Shown: positions 1 through 12,256 of the stretch, piece by piece
Numbering within the stretch: the stretch's first letter is position 1
Layout: every line of letters begins with the position of its first letter
Assembly (NCBI GenBank): GCA_028751875.1
Contig: CM054141.1
Span: 67,926,351 to 67,990,350 of the forward strand
Length of the DNA stretch: 64,000 nucleotides
From: Rapana venosa
Lineage: Eukaryota; Mollusca; Gastropoda; Neogastropoda; Muricidae
Reading direction: 5' to 3'
Program-made: the position numbers and the translations under genes
The notes under the pieces: model-generated
Databases searched by the model: none
What the model was told of the DNA's origin: nothing
Seen by the model: the letters and a program-made list of their open reading frames with translations, nothing else

Positions 1-945
1 GTGGTGTAGGTAGCTGTGTAGCACCTCAGGTAGGAAGCTGTGTAGCACTTCATGTATAACATCTATGGTGTAGGAGGCTGTGTAGCACTTCATGTACATC
101 TGTGACAGCTCCCTACATTATTATTATTATTATTATGTACAATATCTGTGGTGTAGGTAGGGAGCAGTGTAGCACTGCAGGTACGTTTGTGGTGTAGGTA
201 GCTGTGTAGCACTGCAGGTACAACGTTTGTGGTGTAGGTAGCTGTGTAGCACTGCAGGTACATCTGTGGTGTAGGAAGCTGTGTAGTACTGCAGGTACAT
301 CTGTGGTGTAGGTAGCTGTGTAGTACTGCAGGTACATCTGTGGTGTAGGAGGCTGTGTAGCACTGCAGGTACATCATCTGTGGTGTAGGTAGCTGTGTAG
401 CACTGCAGGTACATCATCTGTGGTGTAGGTAGCTGTGTAGCACTGCAGGTACATCATTTGTGGTGTAGGTAGCTGTGTAGCGTAGCACTGCAGGTACATG
501 TGGTATAGGTAGCTGTGTAGCACTGCAGGTATCTCATCCATGGTATAGGGAGCTGTGTAGCACTGCAGGTACAATGTGGTGTAGGTAGCTGTGTAGCACT
601 GCAGGTACAATGTGGTTTAGGTAGCTGTGTAGCACTGCAGGTACAATGTGGTGTAGGTAGCTGTGTAGCACTGCAGGTACAACATCTGTGGTGTAGGAAG
701 CTGTGTAGCACTGCAGGTACATGTGGTATAGGGAGCTGTGTAGCACTGCAGGTACATGTGGTATAGGTAGCTGTGTAGCACTTCAGGTACATGTGGTGTA
801 GGTAGCTGTGTAGCACTGCAGGTACATCAACTGTGGTGTAGGAAGCTGTGTAGCACTGCAGGTACATCATCTGTGGTGTAGGTAGCTGTGTAGCACTGCA
901 GGTACGTTTGTGGTGTAGGTAGCTGTGTAGCACTGCAGGTTATCA
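1..945. repeat. Minisatellite, unit about 36-42 bp
   Basis: More than twenty tandem copies of GTGGTGTAGGTAGCTGTG plus TAGCACTGCAGGTACA, with variable 1-6 bp spacers (ATC, ATCATC, ACGTTT). It starts at or before the window edge. One AAT-type microsatellite interrupts it at 117-137. The open frames on the minus strand here (YLQCYTATYTT type) are only the repeat translated. Confidence 0.95.
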
Positions 946-1418
946 GGTGTGGCCTTGACACCAGTCCCACAGTCCCTGTAAAACAAGTCAAAATCACCAA
1001 CCTTGAAAATCCTGAACATTTTATGAGTACAACAATTAATTTCCCTTGGTTTTTATCTTTAAAGAAAAAGATAAATCACAATAACTGCGTAAGTTACCTT
1101 TAGCTTGCAAACTGAAATACTCCAATGATTAAATCTTACTACTTTTAAGGATCAGTTGCACAGGTTTTTGTTTACACTGTTACAATCTATTTTCAATTTC
1201 AATGCCTTCAGTTTGATAAATGAATCGGTCTGCAAATCCACAAATAGAGAACTTTCAAACGCAGAAAAATTACCTCAATTTTTGTTTCTAACATTTGCCT
1301 AACTGTGGACTTTTGTAAGAAAAGGTAAGGCAGATAGTGACTGACGTTTTGAGTAAAAGGTCTACTGTTTGCAACATGAAAAACGGGTCCTCAGAAAAAC
1401 TAAAATTGAAGCCTAGCT
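946..1418. other. Unassigned low-copy sequence
   Basis: No motif, splice pattern or repeat is recognised between the minisatellite and the LINE 3' end. AT-rich, no long frame. Confidence 0.5.
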
Positions 1419-1544
1419 ATGACACTTTTAGATCAGGCCTCAAGACATATTTATTTCAAACCTAAGATTTCCCCCCTCCTGTCTCATATCAGAACTATCC
1501 CACCCTTCACTAACCTATGTCCTATCACCCTGCTGAAGTATATG

Positions 1545-1614
<70 letters not shown>

Positions 1615-1832
1615 TGTGTGTGTGTGTGTGTGCTTTTGAAAAACATTTGACTATTGCAATTTTATTTCATAGATTTGGTCTGCACTACCATGTTTGTAAT
1701 ATCTGTTTGAACTATTGATTGTCATTGGTTGTATGACTGTAAGATTAGGTCGAATGCATGCGCTTTGATTTGTCTTTGCAAGATATAGCACTATACAAGT
1801 TCCATTTATTATTATTATTATTATTATTATTG
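1419..1832 (+). mobile_element. LINE 3' end (CR1/L2-like tail family) with internal (GT)n
   Basis: It begins with the decayed end of a reverse-transcriptase ORF (...ASRHIYFKP, compare SLKTHLFPT at 16180). Then come a 3' UTR with (GT)n at 1549-1632 and the tail CGCTTTGATTTGTC...TATAGCACTATACAAGTTCC followed by (ATT)n. The same tail closes the longer copy at 15680-16538. Confidence 0.75.
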
Positions 1833-2351
1833 AACCACACAAGTAAATCTAGATGTACAAACTTTCGTGTCAGCCAGAACAGACCAAACAAGACAGACAA
1901 AAAGAGGTCAGACAGGGGCACAACTACTTCCATCCAGCACCATCATATACCAGGTCACAGACATACTTGACAAATGCTGGTCAATTGTTTGGCCGTAGTA
2001 GATATAGCAGTGCCTAGTGATGCCTCTTGCACATGGAGACTGAATGTTGACATGTACATGAATGCTTATTCCATTATCCTCAAAATAAAAGAGCAAAAGG
2101 TCTCAACTGGAGCTGCTCCAGCTCAGATGGTGCAAGTGTAGCAGCCGAATATCAAATAAGATGGGGAAAAGAAACAAAAAGCAATTAATAACACACAGAA
2201 CGTGATAACTGTACAAGCAAATGTAAAATTGGCCTACAGCAGCAAGACAGAAATCTTGTGCCCAAGATCTCTAGACCCCGAATGTTTCTGAAAAGATATT
2301 TTCAACCTGCTCAATATAGTGAATAGTTGAGTGGCAGATAACATTTCTTAC
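1833..2351. other. Unassigned low-copy sequence
   Basis: Nothing recognised. Includes TCCATTATCCTC at 2069-2080, resembling the tail of SINE family 1, suggesting a degraded plus-strand copy around 1990-2100. Confidence 0.35.
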
Positions 2352-2528
2352 CTGAACTTTATCCAGAAGTGAAGAAAACAATCTTCCTCATTCCAATTGA
2401 TGCAGCAAGGCACGAGGTAAGCGCTGCATGAACCCCTGTAGCACAGAAAAACTGACAGGCTGCTGTGACAGGCGGTGTTTCATGGGGCTGGAGTTGACTG
2501 TGCAACTGATCCCCCCTTCACATGGCAC
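2352..2528 (-). other. Exon-like block A, no assigned product
   Basis: The minus strand has a plausible acceptor (CACCAG) and a consensus donor (CAG|GTAAGA). The 177-nt block resembles block B at 2974-3233 at both ends: CCATGTGA after the acceptor, and a TGGAA...CTTCAC...CTGGA stretch before the donor. No frame stays open through both, so it may be UTR, non-coding RNA or an old duplicated exon. I do not recognise a protein. Confidence 0.3.
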
Positions 2529-2973
2529 CTGGTGGAGTAGTACACCACAAACATTCAAACAGGAAAACAACAAGAAAAGGAATGGACAAAATGATGATGA
2601 ACACAGAGAAAGTCCACATGTGAGGACCCTAGTAACAGATGACATGCCTAATAGTTCAGCCCCTTTCACCTCTGTTCATTCTTCCCCTCGACTTTTTATC
2701 ACTAGACATTGACGATTGTTGTTTTTTTTGAAAGCGTTCAACATTTTTTTTTAGAGATGACATCACAACATTTCCCTGCACTTGTATACAAAGACAATTG
2801 CATAATTATCTATGTCACATTTTATAAGCCTCAGATATCAGCTGTTTCTAAAGAACTATGGGAAAAAAACCTCGCTCAGTGCTAATGCATCTTTATTTCT
2901 TTCAAAGTGAACCTGTTAATATTCAGTCTGCATCACACTCAACATCTGACAGGCAAGTAAGGGAAATTCTAAC

Positions 2974-3233
2974 CTTGAGTTTGTCCAGTAGTGAAGTACA
3001 TGTTCTCTTGGTTCCACTTCATGTGGGTAGGTATGACATGGCTTTGGCAGCATTTGTGGGTAGGTATGACATAACTTTGGCAGCATTTATGGGTAGGTAA
3101 GACATAACTTTGGCAGCATTTGTGGGTAGGTATGACATAGCTTTGGCAGCATTTCCAGGTGGACTTGGCTGACAGAGGGAACAGTGCCTGATGGGGATGG
3201 TTTTGACTGCAGCTGTTCTCCATCACATGGCCC
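2974..3233 (-). other. Exon-like block B with four 33-bp repeats, no assigned product
   Basis: Minus-strand acceptor TACCAG and donor-like CAAG|GTTAGA enclose 260 nt. The middle holds four 33-bp units (about 3021-3155) that in one open frame read KCCQSYVIPTH each time. The unit length is a multiple of three, so the frame is kept, but a frame open in B is closed in block A. Function unknown. Confidence 0.3.
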
Positions 3234-3244
3234 CTGGTAAAGCA

Positions 3245-4126
3245 GATCACATAAAAAAATTAGAACTGGAAAATGAACCAGCAAAAAGAATAAAAACAAG
3301 TGATAAAAAAACTCGCAAAGACACACCCAAAACAGTGAGAAGCACCAGGACAGATCGAATCCCTAACACTTTTCAAACCTTTTAATTCCATATAGTTCAT
3401 ACCCTTGATTTTTGAATGCCAATGATCAATGGATTTTGTTTGGGATTTTCTACAAATGTTTCAACTAGTACTTTAAATCGACATTTTGCTTTATCCCCCT
3501 GAATAAACCGACTTATTACACACTATATTCAGCTTTGCATGTTTTACCAATATTGTAAAGCATAGATGAAGTCAATTCTTACAAATCAGACATTCAGGAG
3601 ACAAAATTCATTTTGCAGAAACAGGGCAATGGAATATTAAATTATTCTAATTGAACATACATTTGGGCGTTTAAATTGCAAATATGTTGCCAGTTCTACA
3701 ACATGACTCCTCATTCTGGAAGTTGCTACTATCACATGTGCAGGTGCCAATAATAAAACAAGCTCTTCACAGTCAAGTAAAAAGCTAAATTCGAACTATC
3801 ACCATACTGACCAGAAAGGCCATTTCAGGCTGACATGCTATTTATTTCAAGTTCAGATACAAAAGGATCCTAGTCTATTTTCCTTCATATTATAGCCCCA
3901 CCATCCATGGGGGCCCTTATGAAGGCTGTCAATTTTATCAAACATCAACTGAACCCCCCCCCCCCCCCAAACTGGCACTATTTCCTTCACTGTTCTATTC
4001 ATACAGTGCCCCCTCCCCCACCTCCCTTTCAATAGAAGGCTTGTGACCTTTTCCTTAGATACAGGCCTACATCACAAAGTGTGTGACATTGTATAACAAC
4101 TGCCTCAACTGTAACTCGGTACTTAC
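3245..4126. other. Unassigned low-copy sequence
   Basis: AT-rich sequence with a poly-C run at 3955-3968. A minus-strand donor-like GTAAGTACC at 4119-4127 follows an open stretch (4127-4270), but no family was recognised. Confidence 0.4.
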
Positions 4127-4486
4127 GCAGAAAGGGTCTTGACAGGCGTTCTGCAGGGGATGGCAGCGATGCTGAGGAACAGTTAGGCATGCTGGGTATG
4201 GAGCTCCCCTGGTGGCGAGTTCCCCAAATGAGGCCATGATCCACCAGACACCAGTGTGACCCACATGATGGCTTTATTACCCCATTAAACTCATGGAATA
4301 AAGGACAGGAAGGAGGCATTAGGAAACTTTGATGAGTGAAGGAATGAAAATGCCTTTGTTGTTCTTTGTCGAACACTTGGCAGCTATTGTCTGTCATATG
4401 ACCGAAAATGCGTTGCGACTGAAATTGAATGTTTCAACACCAAGATCACTGTCACCATGATTGCTTCATCCTCTGGCTTTCCCCCT

Positions 4487-4665
4487 ACTTTTTGGGTTTA
4501 ATTTTAGGCTTTTTACTTACTTTTGAGGTTTAATTCTTTTTTCACTTACTTTTGGGTTTAATTCTAGGCTTTTTTATTTACTTTGGATTTAAATCTATCT
4601 TTTTGTTTACTTTTGGGTTTAAATTTACCATTTTATTTACTTTGGGTTTTAAATCTATCTTTTTA
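4487..4665. repeat. Degenerate tandem repeat, unit about 35-50 bp
   Basis: Five diverged copies of a TTTACTTTTGGGTTTAAT-type unit followed by TCTATCTTTTT or TAGGCTTTTT. T-rich on the plus strand. Confidence 0.6.
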
Positions 4666-4669
4666 ATAT

Positions 4670-6155
4670 TTTGTCATTCAATTATTCCTGGTTTTTGTAC
4701 CGTTATTGAGTTTTATTTCCCTTCACTTTGTTTTTATCTGTTGCTTTTTAATCTTTAAATTTTTACATTTGAACTGATTTTATATATTCAAGCAAGAGGT
4801 GTTAATGCAATCATAAATGTGGTGCGCAGTGATCTTTTGAAGGCAACTGATTTGCGTAGTCAAATACTCACAATTATCAAGTCTAAAACACAACTTCTGG
4901 GGCAAAATTTAATCTTCAAAGATATAGGAAGACCCGAGTCACTTCCCTGTATGAGCAATGCAAACGCAGGCTTCAAATGAATTTTTCCCCAACATTTATG
5001 TGACCTGTGTGAGGCGGCATAGTCGGTAGCTTTGCAAATCTGCCTCTTCGTATATTCAATTTCATGTTAAACAGCGGATTTTTGACAACTGCTCACCACT
5101 CCTTTGATTTTTGGCTCTCTGCAGTGTTCGAGCACTCATGGAGAATTTAGGTTTTGTTCCGTTGCAAATGGTTCATTCCAATGCAATGGTCTTTATCAGC
5201 CAAGACCACAGGGACATGGACAGCATAACATCCCAGTTCTTAAAGCCATGGCACGTGGCCTGTTTTCCAGATCCCAAGCACTAAGGTGTTTTGTCCTCCA
5301 CTCCCTATTCTTTAACCAGGGGCCTAACAAAGCAGTAAAGCCACATGTGGACATACATAGTTTGGTAGTCTGGTACCCTGGCAGTTGCATCCACATGGAG
5401 CTCTTGGTGATCAGGTCCATTATGACTGCTGGGCATTGGGTGGCTGGTTCCTTGCATGTGAAGGTCAAGGGAAGAAAGGAGATGGTCTCAGTCTCTACAA
5501 GCCCTCTGGTGAATGAAGTGGCCGATGCACGAGGAACGAGTTTTTTGCATGCTGGGCAGATGAAGAAACTGGAACAGTTGGTTGATCCTCTGGTCCCCGT
5601 TTCCACTTCTTATGCTTCTCCTTCTGCCTTTTATGTTGGGCATTCACCTGACAGCAAAATGACAAAATAATGTATTAAACATTCCAATTTCAAGATTTTC
5701 GGGGGCGGGCAGGGGGGAAGGAGAAAGGAGTGTAGAAAGTGTGTAAAAGCAGCGTGTGTGTTTGCACACACTTTTAATGTAGAGATGTCTTGAAAAGAGG
5801 GACTGCTGTGTCCACTTAACTTCAATGTCGCAAAGTTCATAATAGTGCTCTGTCTCCAATCCAGTTTTTACCATGTCAGAGAAAGAGTGACCAAGTGGTC
5901 AGCTAGAGCAGAGACTGCACTTTCCACTAATGTGTAAACTTGGTTTTCTTTCCGTCTTTTCTTGCACATCTGTAGTCACCTACCTCCCCTCCTCTAAAAA
6001 ACATGGCAACTAAAAAAATGTTTAAATGGGGGAAGGAAAGAAAAACTGCTTCAAAGTGACATTTCAGGTTAGAGCATTGCCCTCACTTGTTGACGGCCTG
6101 TGGTTGAGCCCTGGTTTGAGCCACCACCACAACTACCGTTCAAGATGTCCCCCTC
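4670..6155. other. Unassigned sequence with a weak open frame
   Basis: A 188-codon plus-strand frame (5104-5670) and a 136-codon antisense frame overlap here. Neither shows a known domain. On the minus strand a plausible acceptor (TTGCTGTCAG at about 5650) precedes a Lys-rich stretch (QHKRQKEKHKKWKRGPED). A remnant of an exon or element is possible. Confidence 0.3.
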
Positions 6156-6157
6156 AT

Positions 6158-6191
<34 letters not shown>

Positions 6192-6450
6192 TATGGAATT
6201 TATATAGCACTGAATCCTGTAAAGCAACAAATCAAAGCGCTCAGATTTTTTTCCGAGGATAATGGAATAAGCACTCAAGTGCTTTTTTACATCCAGTCCC
6301 CGTGTGTATGCGGTTTTGTAAATTTTGTCATCTGTTCCCACCGGCACACAATGGCCTACTCTTTTCGAAAAGCGGAACAGAATTTAACGTGTGCACAAGA
6401 TGTTCTGCATACGTTCGCACACGGGGCCTTGGTTTATAGTCTCATACGAA
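6156..6450 (-). mobile_element. LINE/SINE tail plus SINE family 1 fragment
   Basis: 6156-6240 is the reverse complement of the (ATT)n-GGAATTTATATAGCACTG...CAAATCAAAGCGCT tail. 6254-6450 is SINE family 1 in minus orientation: GAGGATAATGGAATAAGCAC, CCCCGTGTGTATGCGGTTTTG, CCCACCGGCACACAATGGCC, ending at GTTTATAGTCTCATACGAAG. The tRNA-like head is missing. Confidence 0.8.
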
Positions 6451-6952
6451 GGATGATGTTAACATCTATGATGTTATCTATTCTGACTCCTATTTTCTAA
6501 CTCCTGTTAACATCTACTCTGACACCTGCAGTGGCACCTGTCCTGACATCCTCAGGTTTACTGATCTGATCAAGTCCATTCCATCACATTCTGCCAATAC
6601 TGACAGGATTATAGGAAATCATGGAATCGGTTAAAAATACTGCAGATCCACGTTCAGATGTTTCATTTTGATCATCCAACTTCAGGCTGCAGGATTTCCA
6701 GATTTGAAATAGCAATCCCTAATTTACTTTGATAGAATAAATGTAGCACTCAACATTCTGAAGGACGTGTGATCTGTTCAGTTTTCTAAGAACCTAAAAT
6801 GTTTTACCGTTATCTCCTCCTTTTCGCCCTCTAAAAACTGACCACTGCCTGCAGTGTTGTCATTGCTATGGTATCAGTAACATTAAAATAGCAGCTACGG
6901 TGTATAAAATCTTGATTTCACTTCAATCACTGTGGAGAAAATCAGCCTTTAC
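6451..6952. other. Unassigned low-copy sequence
   Basis: No gene or repeat recognised. Confidence 0.4.
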
Positions 6953-7079
6953 CTTTTGTCTCCACTTCTACAGCTCTCTGGAAGTCATCAGGGAACTGCA
7001 GTGGACTTTGCCAGCTGTGTGCAAGTTAAATGTGATTACTCCCATCCCTCTCCAGCTTAAAGGGTCACTTCTTGGTTTC
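6953..7079 (-). other. Exon-like block, no assigned product
   Basis: The minus strand has acceptor CCTCACAG and donor AAAAG|GTAAAGG around 127 nt. All three frames contain a stop, the latest near the donor. If transcribed it is more likely UTR or non-coding RNA. It could be part of one unit with the TATA region at 8130 and blocks A and B. Confidence 0.25.
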
Positions 7080-7951
7080 CTGTGAGGTAATAAAGAATAC
7101 ATTAGGTAGGTTGGGATACATCTGGTCTCTAATGATATTCCATGACAGAACAGAAATGACAAGCACTACATCAATGAAATAAACTATTATGACTGAAGAA
7201 GGACTGAAAAATGTTCACTACCAGTTTGTATACACATTCTCAAAAAATCTAAATGAATAAAAAAAATCCAAGAAGCCAGAATGCGGCTACCTTATGGTGG
7301 ATAAAAATGGTTGCTTACCCCAATCTCAGTTTCTAAACTAGAAGAACTTTAGAAGGGACTTAAACAAAATGACACCCCTACCCCCCTCTCCCCCCCCCAT
7401 TTCAAGGCAGTGGAAAACATTATTTCTTAGCCTACAAGAACCAGAATTTAACCCGAAGTACTATATTTTCTTTTCTGACTAAAATAAAAATTTAGATTTT
7501 GTGTGTGTGCTTCAACAAAAACTTGCTTGGTGAGAAAAAGCTAAATCATCTGCTTCACTTTGTAGTTACTAACAGCCAGAGTGGATGAACAACCGTGGAA
7601 TCTCTTTTTCAGAACTAAAGCATTCATTAATGTTAAACAGTGTTTCGACATTTGTTTGTATACCTTTGTAAAGTTCATCCCCCCCCCCCCCACCCAATCC
7701 GTAATGCAGGGGTTTTCACGCGTCAAAACTGAAACGGAGAGTTAACTGATAATCACTGCTGTATTTGGAAACTTGAAAGGGCTTGTTGGTTGCACTCACA
7801 CTATGACCGGTCGTCTGGCCAGAATGTGTGATCAATGGAAAGGTAAGTTTACAACCTGGCGGCATTTTTAAAGTCACTACGAACAAATCTTCCGTGACAT
7901 AATATATTCTATATTCGAAGGCCACCAGCTTTGGGACAGAATGGCACTTAC
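7080..7951. other. Unassigned sequence
   Basis: Poly-C runs at 7380-7400 and 7679-7692. GCCAGAATGCGGCTACCTTA at 7275-7294 resembles a dispersed element also seen at 19875, 22257 and 26245. A plus-strand donor-like AAAG|GTAAGT at 7839-7848 is noted but unsupported. Confidence 0.35.
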
Positions 7952-8105
7952 CTTCAGAGAGCGAACAGCCAAGAGCTCCTCCATCCAATGTTACCAAACA
8001 GCTCCTTCCCTGCTGAACTCGTGCTCATCTGACTGCCTCGTATCTGCAGGGCCTTAGGCGAGGTAACTCTTTAAATTCGTGGAAGAACTATTTTGACCAA
8101 TCAGC
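7952..8105 (-). other. Candidate first exon on the minus strand
   Basis: Downstream of a TATA-like box, the minus strand has an ATG at 8028 and a consensus donor AAG|GTAAGT at 7952/7951. The ATG frame stops after 24 codons (MSTSSAGKELFGNIGWRSSW...), just before the donor. So this could be a 5' UTR exon or non-coding RNA; no product can be named. Confidence 0.3.
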
Positions 8106-8129
8106 GACAAGGTCTGATGTTTGCTGCAA

Positions 8130-8137
8130 TTTTTATA
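8130..8137 (-). promoter_or_regulatory. Possible TATA box
   Basis: TATAAAAA on the minus strand, in GCCTATAAAAATTGCAGC. It lies about 30 bases before a possible start near 8100 and ahead of the ATG-donor pair described at 7952-8105. A CCAAT (plus strand) is at 8098-8102. Chance occurrence is possible. Confidence 0.3.
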
Positions 8138-8866
8138 GGCTATTTACAACGCCGCTTTGAGCAAGGCAATAACGCTTTCACGTTTCAGGCATGCAATATT
8201 TGAAGCCCTGACAGCCACCGCTCCCCCCCCCCCCCCCTTACCCCCGTTGTTTTTAAAAAAAAGAAACTTAGCTGGGTTTTTGTTGTCGTTGCATTTTTGC
8301 TATTTTTGTTCTATACGTCAGGAATAATCATACATAACATCTCATTCCAATCTTTACAGATTGCTGCTGTGCAACATGCATCCTACAAATAAGATCAGTC
8401 AGTATTTTTGGCTACATTTGCCAACTCCTCCCTTCACATCCCCCTTCCCATTTCGACCACTGATTTTCCATCAAAGATCATGATAAGGGGGGATTTTACT
8501 AACTTTCCTTGGACCAAAAGTTTGCCATAGCAGAAGTTTCTTATGCTTTCAAGTCTGGTTAGCTCACCGTGTGTGCGTGTGTGTGCGTGCGTGCGTGCGC
8601 AAACGCGCATGCGTGTGTATTCCGTGCTTACATCAAAGCTTTACTATAGAACGAAAAATGAAGTGTAAACTCAACGTCTATTTAAAAATCAAAACATCGA
8701 AATTGATATCCACTTTAATGACAATTATTCTTAGTTCAATAGAAACATATATGGGAGGATGTGTTTTAACTCCTATAATAACTTAGACCATATGTCTTCC
8801 GAGTTTTGTTTGTATTTTCTGGTTTGTTGTTGGTTTTGTTTTGTTTTCGTTTGGTTATTTGTGTGT

Positions 8867-8906
<40 letters not shown>

Positions 8907-9409
8907 GTTGTGGTTGTGGATTATAGGTATTTTTGTTTGCTTGTTGTAGTTTGGGGTTGTTGTTTTGTTTTGGGGGGAGGGGGTGATGGGTCCAAGCAGT
9001 CTCCCATTTCTTAAGTTTAGTACGCCGCAGCACAAAAGCCGAGTGGGGAAAGGGACAGGCATCTAATGCTGACGGCTCTGAAGTCACAAGTTGTGGGTTC
9101 GAATCCCAATAGCGTCGGATGGATTAAATCTCACTGTATACTCAGCAATATAGATTTTTAAATGTCTCGTAAGCCATACTTTTGTGCTAGTTTAAAAACA
9201 TGAAAAAATATCACCCCTTTTTGTGAATTTATATACCTCATGACTATTGCCGAGGTATTGAAGAAGCACTGTGCAAGGTTCCAAAGCTTTGACTGCTTAA
9301 AAAAAATCAACAGCTAACAAAAACAACAACAACAACCTAATTCGGAAGACTCCCTTGGGATTCTAATACAATCAAACCAACTCAACCGTAGCCATGGTCA
9401 GCTTTTTCC
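8138..9409. other. Intergenic sequence with GT microsatellites and a tRNA-like relic
   Basis: Contains poly-C at 8223-8237, a GTGC-rich tract at 8570-8612, (GT)n at 8860-8902 and a G-run at 8974-8984. TGTGGGTTCGAATCCCAATA at 9092-9111 carries a B-box-like GGTTCGAATCC and is probably a SINE relic, not a tRNA gene. Confidence 0.5.
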
Positions 9410-9915
9410 ATGGATGAAGAGGAGGGGGAGGGGGGTGGGGGGCGGTGGTCACACCTCACCCACCCTCAAATGGATTGGACATATGCCAACGGACGTAGGG
9501 GTCGTGGTGGTGGTGGTTGTGGGTGTTCTTACAAAACTTCAGCTGCTGTCAGAAAGAAAGAAGGAAAGAATTTAAGAAGGAAAAAGGCAAGAGTCAAAGC
9601 TTGTTTGTGCACCGGCGCGTGCAAACAACCAGATATGTTTCGTGTGGCATGCAAAAGTTGAAAACAAAAATGCCACGCAGTGTTGTGTCGTGTTTCTGTT
9701 TAGATAGGCAAGAAAAAGCGTGAAGTGGCAAGGCGAGTAGTGGAGAAGGATTGATTTTGTTTTGCCAGTATTTGGGGGTTTTCCGACTCAGTGAGCCTGC
9801 TGAGGATCTGATGTCTGACAGATGACACATACAAACAAAAGCTGAACATTCTTTCTCTGTGTGTCTCTATCTGTCTGTCTGTCTGTCTGTCTCTGTATTA
9901 TTCAGGGGCATGTAA

Positions 9916-9962
<47 letters not shown>

Positions 9963-9990
9963 GATGCGTTGTGCGTGCGAGTGGTGGTGC

Positions 9991-10041
<51 letters not shown>

Positions 10042-10597
10042 TGACGAATAAACAAATGAGACAGAGACACACACAAAACACAGAGAGAGAGACAGACAAG
10101 AGAAGAGACAGAAACACAAGAGAGAGAGACAGACAGACAGACAGACAGGTAGACAGACATACAGACAGACAGAGACAGACAAGGAGAGATCGAACACAAA
10201 TTTCGCAGAGCAGTCCAACATGCATGTCAAACTTTTATTTGCACTCGAATGACAATGTGCTTACGTATTTCCTTCAGCGCTACAACTTAATATCACTACA
10301 AAAGCATCTAAACGATATAAAACAATCGCCCGCCACCATTAAAATTTTTTTTTTAATTGTGAGAGAAACAAAAGTAAAACTATGACGAAAACGATATAAT
10401 AAAACCAATGTGGTATGAAGCTATTTAAACTATAAAAAAAAGGACAAATCGAATGTAGAAACTATGTCTCCATGATACCAAAGGAGAAAAAACAAAAAAA
10501 ACACTTTCGAACCTTTTTTGTTCTGAGTCACTTCCATGGATATTACCTCTTTGTCGATGATTCGTTAATTAATCAATTACAGAACTGAGAGAAAGAG
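9410..10597. repeat. GT and GACA microsatellites with unassigned flanks
   Basis: GA/G-rich tract at 9410-9450. (GT)n at 9919-9957 and 9996-10040, then (GACA)n at about 10125-10175. The rest is AT-rich with nothing recognised. Confidence 0.8.
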
Positions 10598-10661
<64 letters not shown>

Positions 10662-10764
10662 ACAGACAGACAGACAGTGACAGAGACAGAGACCTGACCA
10701 AAAAGGAGACATGACAATATTACAGGATCAGAAAAAGTCCATATAACCACAATAAAGCACAAAA

Positions 10765-10850
<86 letters not shown>
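10598..10850. repeat. (GA)n and (TAC)n microsatellites
   Basis: (GA) from 10598 to about 10657, then 28 or so TAC units at 10767-10850. The Ser/Val-only frames are artefacts of these repeats. Confidence 0.95.
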
Positions 10851-11933
10851 AAATAATGATGAGTGTCAAAATCAGAATTGAGCAACAACAACAAAAAGAA
10901 GAAAAAAAAAGAAAAAAGAAAACATAAGAGTAGTCTGGGGGAGGGGGGTAGTGGAAGCACAGTGAGAGACAGAGATAGAGAACAGCGATAGGTAGACAGA
11001 GACAGACTCTGTTTATATACACATTTTAACACTATTGATAATCATGTTGAGATGGAAAAAAAGAAGAAGAGGAGAATAATTCTCAGAGCATGATGAACAC
11101 TTGAAAAGAAAAATCCACAACCGTCTCCAAAAACAGTCAACTCTTCATCACATACACAAACTTTTCCCCCAAAATAGAAACTTCAATCTTTAAAAAAACC
11201 ACCACCCAACCAAACAACAAAAAACCCTACTTATTCACAAAATGTACCCTACCCCCCCCCCCTCCACCCACACCTCCTTAAAAACCAAGCAAAAACAAAA
11301 CAAAGAGAGAAAAAAACTGGTCACAGAAAGTTACTACATGTTTACTACATCTGTGTTGCTTCAATCGTCTCTTGGTAGCAAAATAAACCAAACAAACAAA
11401 TAAACAAAAAAACAAGAGCAACAACAAAACATGAACCAAAAAAAAAGAAACCCAAAACAAAAAAAACTGCTTTGTATAAACTCAAATGTTCATTGTTTTC
11501 TCAAAACAAAACTCACAAGGAAAAAAAATCACACATTTTTTGCTTTACCCCCCGCCCCTCCAAACCCAACCACACAAACACAACAACAACAAAAACAAAA
11601 CCCCGAAGTTTGAAAAGTGACAGCTATCTGCACAACGTCTCAGTCTTCCGTGTCTATGGTTTCCTGAGTCTGGAACAGAAAAGGATAAGAATTAATCGAT
11701 ATTTTGTTTTCTTTCTTCTTTTTCATGATCATGAGTACGAGTGTCAAGAAAAGTTAAATGCGTGAGATATAACATGTCTGTCTGTCTTTCTGTCTGTCTT
11801 TTTGTCTGTGTCTGTCTTTCTGTCTGTCTGTATGTCTCTTTCATTGCAAACTTACACATGCCTGCATGAGCACGTATCGAATATAGGTTTTTGAAAGAAG
11901 ATGATACAGTTACTTTTTTTTCCTTTTCTCTCG
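10851..11933. other. A-rich unassigned sequence
   Basis: Long A-rich stretches, CAAA repeats and a (CTGT)n tract at 11775-11835. No gene seen. Confidence 0.5.
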
Positions 11934-12256
11934 AGGATAATGGAATAAGCACTTATGTGCTTTTTTACGTCCGGTCCCCGTGTGTATGAGGTTTTGTAAA
12001 TTGTCATCTGTTCCCACCGGCACACAATGGCCTACTCTTACAAAAAGCGGAACAGGATTTTAACGTGTGCGCAAGATGTTCTGCATGCGTTCGAACACGG
12101 GGCCTCGGTTTATAGTCTCATCCGAAGGACTTTTGGGGAGAGTGTAGTCTGCACTGATGTTAACTCCGGGGGAAAACATCCCCTTGAACGGGAATCGAAT
12201 CCGGGTTGTCAGATTGCGAGCGCAATGTTCTAACCACTAGGCTATCCCGTCCCCCT
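11934..12256 (-). mobile_element. SINE family 1, near full length
   Basis: On the minus strand it begins with a tRNA-like head: A box GGGATAGCCTAGTGG and B box GGTTCGATTCC (seen reversed at 12194-12250). A conserved body follows (CGGAAGAGTAGGCCATTGTG class) and the tail ends TTATTCCATTATCCTCGA. It is one of the most complete copies in the window and serves as the reference for the others. Confidence 0.88.

Noticed and set aside
5104..5670. 188-residue plus-strand frame as a gene
   Set aside because: No recognised domain, overlapping antisense frame of similar length, and no promoter or splice context. Kept only as unassigned sequence.
7770..7848. Plus-strand first exon (ATG at 7803, donor AAAG|GTAAGT)
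   Set aside because: Short, no promoter, would run through the better-supported minus-strand candidate exon; too weak to list as a gene.
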